NCBI RefSeq assembly: GCF_001039355.2
Contig: NW_019775036.1
Span: 48,986-112,985 of the forward strand
Direction of reading: 5' to 3'
DNA length: 64,000 nt
From: Lingula anatina
Taxonomy: Eukaryota > Brachiopoda > Lingulata > Lingulida > Lingulidae
The translations under genes were made by a program, and so were the position numbers. The notes beneath the pieces are model-generated. The model was not told where the DNA came from and searched no databases. It saw nothing but the letters and a program-made list of their open reading frames with translations. The number at the start of each line of letters is the position of its first letter. Positions within the stretch are counted from its first letter, which is position 1. Shown in pieces: positions 60,593 to 64,000 of this stretch.

Positions 60593-63500
60593 CATAATCG
60601 GACATGATTACAATGGGCTGAGATCTACTCTTGTACCAATTAGATAATGATGTCACTGGTGTAAAGCACGCTCTGCTGTAAAAGACATTACAATGGGACA
60701 CATTCTGCACTTGTCAATTTCTGGTTGCTAACCCTGCCTCTTTTGTAAATCCACAGAATGATCAAAATGCAAAGGTAAAGACTGCAAACCACTAGAAATG
60801 ATCATTTTATGCCTTTTAAGACCCCATAAAGTGACGTTCCTCTTAAAAAGTGAAATGCCATTCAGGTTCATTGGTAAGTTGGAAATAATGTTTACACTTA
60901 CAGTTGGCGATTATCACAAAAGATTCAGTTTTGTCGTTTGGTACAGCATTTGCTAAAATGTTCAATGTTCCTTAACTTCAGCTGTAGTTAAGTGCATTTT
61001 GTGACTTGTTTCACTAAAGAGCTGTGACAAAAAAACATTCTCTGTTGAGAATCTCGGTTGATGAAGTGGCATTTCACAAAGACTCCAACAAGCTGCTTGC
61101 CACATTCTTCCTGCCTTTACACTGAGCCCTGAGACCATATTCTGATTGTGTTTTGTCTATTCTTCTTTTATGTCAAAAGACCTCAGAAATAAACAAGACT
61201 AACACATAACTAAGATACTTTTCTCACTCACTCACTCATGCCACAGTTAAACTCTAACAGGTACCTACTCTGTAAACTCTGTTAATTTTACAAAAACATA
61301 TCCGAATTTTTTCATTTTCTTTTGAAAGCACCTTTTTTCATGTTGTTATTGTAATTTTAGAAAAAACATTTCCAAATTTTTTCAATTTCTTTTGAAAGCA
61401 CCTTTTTTCGTGTTGTTATTGTAAATATGATAATAATCATCTTCCATTAGCAATTTATATATTTACTTAATTGTGTTAACTCCACAATCCTTTTAGCGAT
61501 AGACCTTTTTGGTACGCCAGGTGTCACCTTTTAGTGACAACTTCTGCTTTTGGGGTGTGACTTATAGGAGTAGAAGGCCAGCTAGTCAAAATTTGTTCAG
61601 ATCTGGGTGGTGAAGGAAATGGGGTAGATCTATTTTTAAAAAAGTTGAAAGAACTAAAAATGATTTTGAGAGAATGGAAACAACGTGAGTGAATGAACAA
61701 TTGGTTTCTAGATTTAATGTGTTACTGGATCAGGAGTTGCAAATATCACACAAGGGTTGTAATGAGACAAGGGCATAGATGCACTGCAAACAATTTTTTC
61801 CAATCATGATATGATTCTCTCTAAAATTCAGTATATTTTACAGGGAATATAATGGCAAATCCCCTTCAATTGTAAGTTCAAGTCACCTGTATGTACAAAT
61901 CCTCTGTAGAAATTGTATACGCACCAATGTTCTGATTTGCTGTTACAGGTAAACAATGCTAGTTACCTTCAGAAGTCCTATCTTTATTGTCCATCAAGCT
62001 AGAACTTCCTTTACTTTTTAATTGGAGGGGAAAGTGCCCTTCAACTCTTGGGAGCCTTTGTCTTTCGTGCCTTGAACACACTCTCGCTAGCAATATTTAT
62101 CTCAGGTGTAAATCTACTGGTGCACTATTTTCAAAGAGCATCTTCAGCAGACCTGGGGGCACTAGATAAAATCTGGACAGTGGGCTTAATAAGGTGCCAG
62201 AGAAGCAAAGGAAGACTTTTCCTGCAAAACTTCAAAGAATTTCGACCCGAACTTGACCAAGCTTAACCCTCCAAACTAACAGAGTGACATGGACAATTTT
62301 CACAAACAAATTACACTAAATTAGATGTATCTGACCTCTGTTGCCATATTTATTGGTTAATTTTTGGAGCTAAGCACCCCCATGTAAGCTGGATGGTACT
62401 GAATACAAGTCCAACCCTTAATAATTAGGTCATAAGATGGTACAAGGATGATACAAGCAGCCATAATTGGCAGTTGGTACAGAGCGTTCCCCCCCCCCCC
62501 CCTTCCATCGTGCACAATCTAACAACGCGGAAGGTGGGGCCTTCTGTTGTCCTGTAACTTGCACCCCAAGCAGGAACAGTTGTCACTACAAATGGACACC
62601 TGGCATACCAAAAAAGGTCTATTTATTTCCGATGTGTTTATTTCTCAAATAATGAAATAATTGAAGCTATTTCTTAACAAGACAAAAAGAAAAATTTTAT
62701 ATTAAGGTTAGTTTTTTTATGAAGGTGATATGAGTAATATTCTAATTGCCTCGACACTTGTGTTTACTCCAAGGAGTGACAGTAAATTGCTTGATTTTGA
62801 TCATTTGTTTATTTGTTTGTGAAATGCATTTAGATTAATATCACAAAGTCGACTATACAAAACCATCTATCTAAGTTTAACTGTTCTAGATTTGTTCGAA
62901 AACTTGAATAATTTTGTGAAATAGCCCTGTATTGTCTCCTTTTAAGATAAGTTTTTTGTCACAAAATATGTGACTGCAAGGTAATTTTTCTGCCAGGGCT
63001 CTTGGATACTTGAGGAAGCGACCTGCATTTGTGTGTGAAAAAAAGTGATAATGAAATTTTCAGGCTCTGTAAGCTTGCATATTGTGGTGGCATATTGTTT
63101 AAACCCACTAGTTGCATTAGATGACAGACATCACCAACCCCCTTTTTTTTTTTCATCTGCAACCTCTTGTTTGTGGTTAGTCACCATCCTTGCTTGTTGA
63201 CAATAATGGCTCGTGATCTTTATATTTAAAAGTAGGGAATTGCAAGAAATTTTTCTTGGTGGTAAACCGCTTAATGGTGCCATTTGATCATAGACATATT
63301 GTGTATAGTTCTTCTGTTATATGTGTATGAGCTCCTTTATGTCTGGTTGTTTGTCTGTAATTGGTAGTTGTGGTGATTGACTTCTTCTCGGCCAAATTTC
63401 ATTCCCTGCAATAGCCTTTAGAAACCATAATTGTAAATGCCCACAACAAGTGTAAGGTGATGAATTATAGAATTCTATATGTACCAATATCTTTTTTTTT

Positions 63501-64000
63501 TCAATTTTTCCGAACCTCATTTAGAAGTGGGGTTTACCCAGTTTAAAAGCATGTCATAGCTTTCCCCTTAAGACATGATGACAGCTTCTCACCAGAGAAT
63601 TCTTTTTATTTGAGAATTTTCTACAGGGGATGGTTGTTATCTTACAGCATCAGAATGATAAATTCCTTGGCTAAGGATTCAAGGTCTCATCAATATCGTA
63701 GCTCAAATTTTTCATGTAGAAATGAAAACATTGGTGATGAATTTTTGATATCTGTACATAGTAGTTGTCCATATTTTTTAATAACATCAATTGATCTGCT
63801 ATGTATGTGAAAATCTGGCATAATTACATCCAACTCCTAGTCTCATAATTGGTACTACTACAAATTTATTTCTATTACAGCCCTGAGGCACAGAGGGCTA
63901 TTTAATAGAGCTTGGTGCCCTATTAAAACATATTTCATCATGTTTTCAATACTTAACCATGTAGGTCCTTAGTGAGATTGTCTGTTCATGAAAAAAATGT
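60593..64000. other. Non-coding right end of the window
   Basis: No gene recognised on either strand. Apart from the 70-bp duplication and homopolymer runs (poly-C at about 62489-62502) I see nothing. It should lie in a TTC7 intron if that gene continues beyond the window, and upstream of the GPCR. Confidence 0.5.
61282..61421. repeat. 70-bp tandem duplication
   Basis: The block ending TTCTTTTGAAAGCACCTTTTTTC-TGTTGTTATTGTAA occurs twice, offset 70, with a few substitutions. Confidence 0.88.

Noticed and set aside
62365-62420. Weak resemblance to 5S rRNA (GGAGCTAAGCAC, then CTGGATGGTACTGAATAC)
   Set aside because: Too short and gapped to be a 5S gene. It could be a relic of a 5S-derived SINE, but the match is not convincing by eye.

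Overview
The window is animal nuclear DNA. It is AT-rich, its genes are intron-rich with GT-AG introns and short exons, and it carries many microsatellites, short inverted-repeat elements and decayed retrotransposon pieces. The protein content and repeat style suggest a marine invertebrate bilaterian (lophotrochozoan or invertebrate deuterostome). I cannot name the species or decide the phylum from sequence alone.

Layout. (1) Positions 1685-34251, minus strand: a complete CCDC88-family gene of 29 recognisable coding exons, predicted at 2085 aa. It has an N-terminal HOOK domain, about 1200 residues of coiled coil, a G-alpha-binding-and-activating (GBA) motif and a C-terminal Gly-Cys-Val PDZ ligand. 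That combination is the one seen in Daple (CCDC88C). (2) Positions 36273-38827, minus strand: RPS27A (ubiquitin fused to ribosomal protein eS31). It has a TOP-like 5' end and one C/D-box snoRNA candidate in each of its four introns. All four snoRNAs have antisense elements against the same stretch of 28S rRNA. (3) Positions 39074-46413, plus strand: the 5' part (11 exons, 493 codons) of a TTC7-family gene, divergent from RPS27A across a gap of about 250 bp. (4) Positions 46414-64000: no further TTC7 exon recognised. This stretch holds an intronless rhodopsin-class amine-type GPCR on the minus strand (56115-57254), a dense set of MITE-like elements and a 1.07 kb composite inverted-repeat element. 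It is either a very long TTC7 intron with a nested antisense GPCR, or TTC7 is broken here.

How the genes relate. They are not an operon and do not form one pathway. CCDC88 proteins link Dishevelled and receptors to G-alpha-i signalling and actin. TTC7 scaffolds the PI4-kinase III-alpha complex at the plasma membrane. RPS27A supplies ubiquitin and a small-subunit ribosomal protein, and here hosts guide RNAs for large-subunit rRNA. The arrangement itself is informative: in human, RPS27A lies close to CCDC88A on chromosome 2p16 and TTC7B lies close to CCDC88C on 14q32. The order seen here therefore looks like the ancestral linkage group before vertebrate genome duplication.

The most interesting items are the four-snoRNA RPS27A host gene, the conserved linkage, the Daple-type C-terminus in an invertebrate, a 1.07 kb long-terminal-inverted-repeat element that appears to carry a promoter-like/first-exon-like segment, a tandem duplication that copies a CCDC88 splice acceptor, and an aminergic-type GPCR lacking the TM6 proline.
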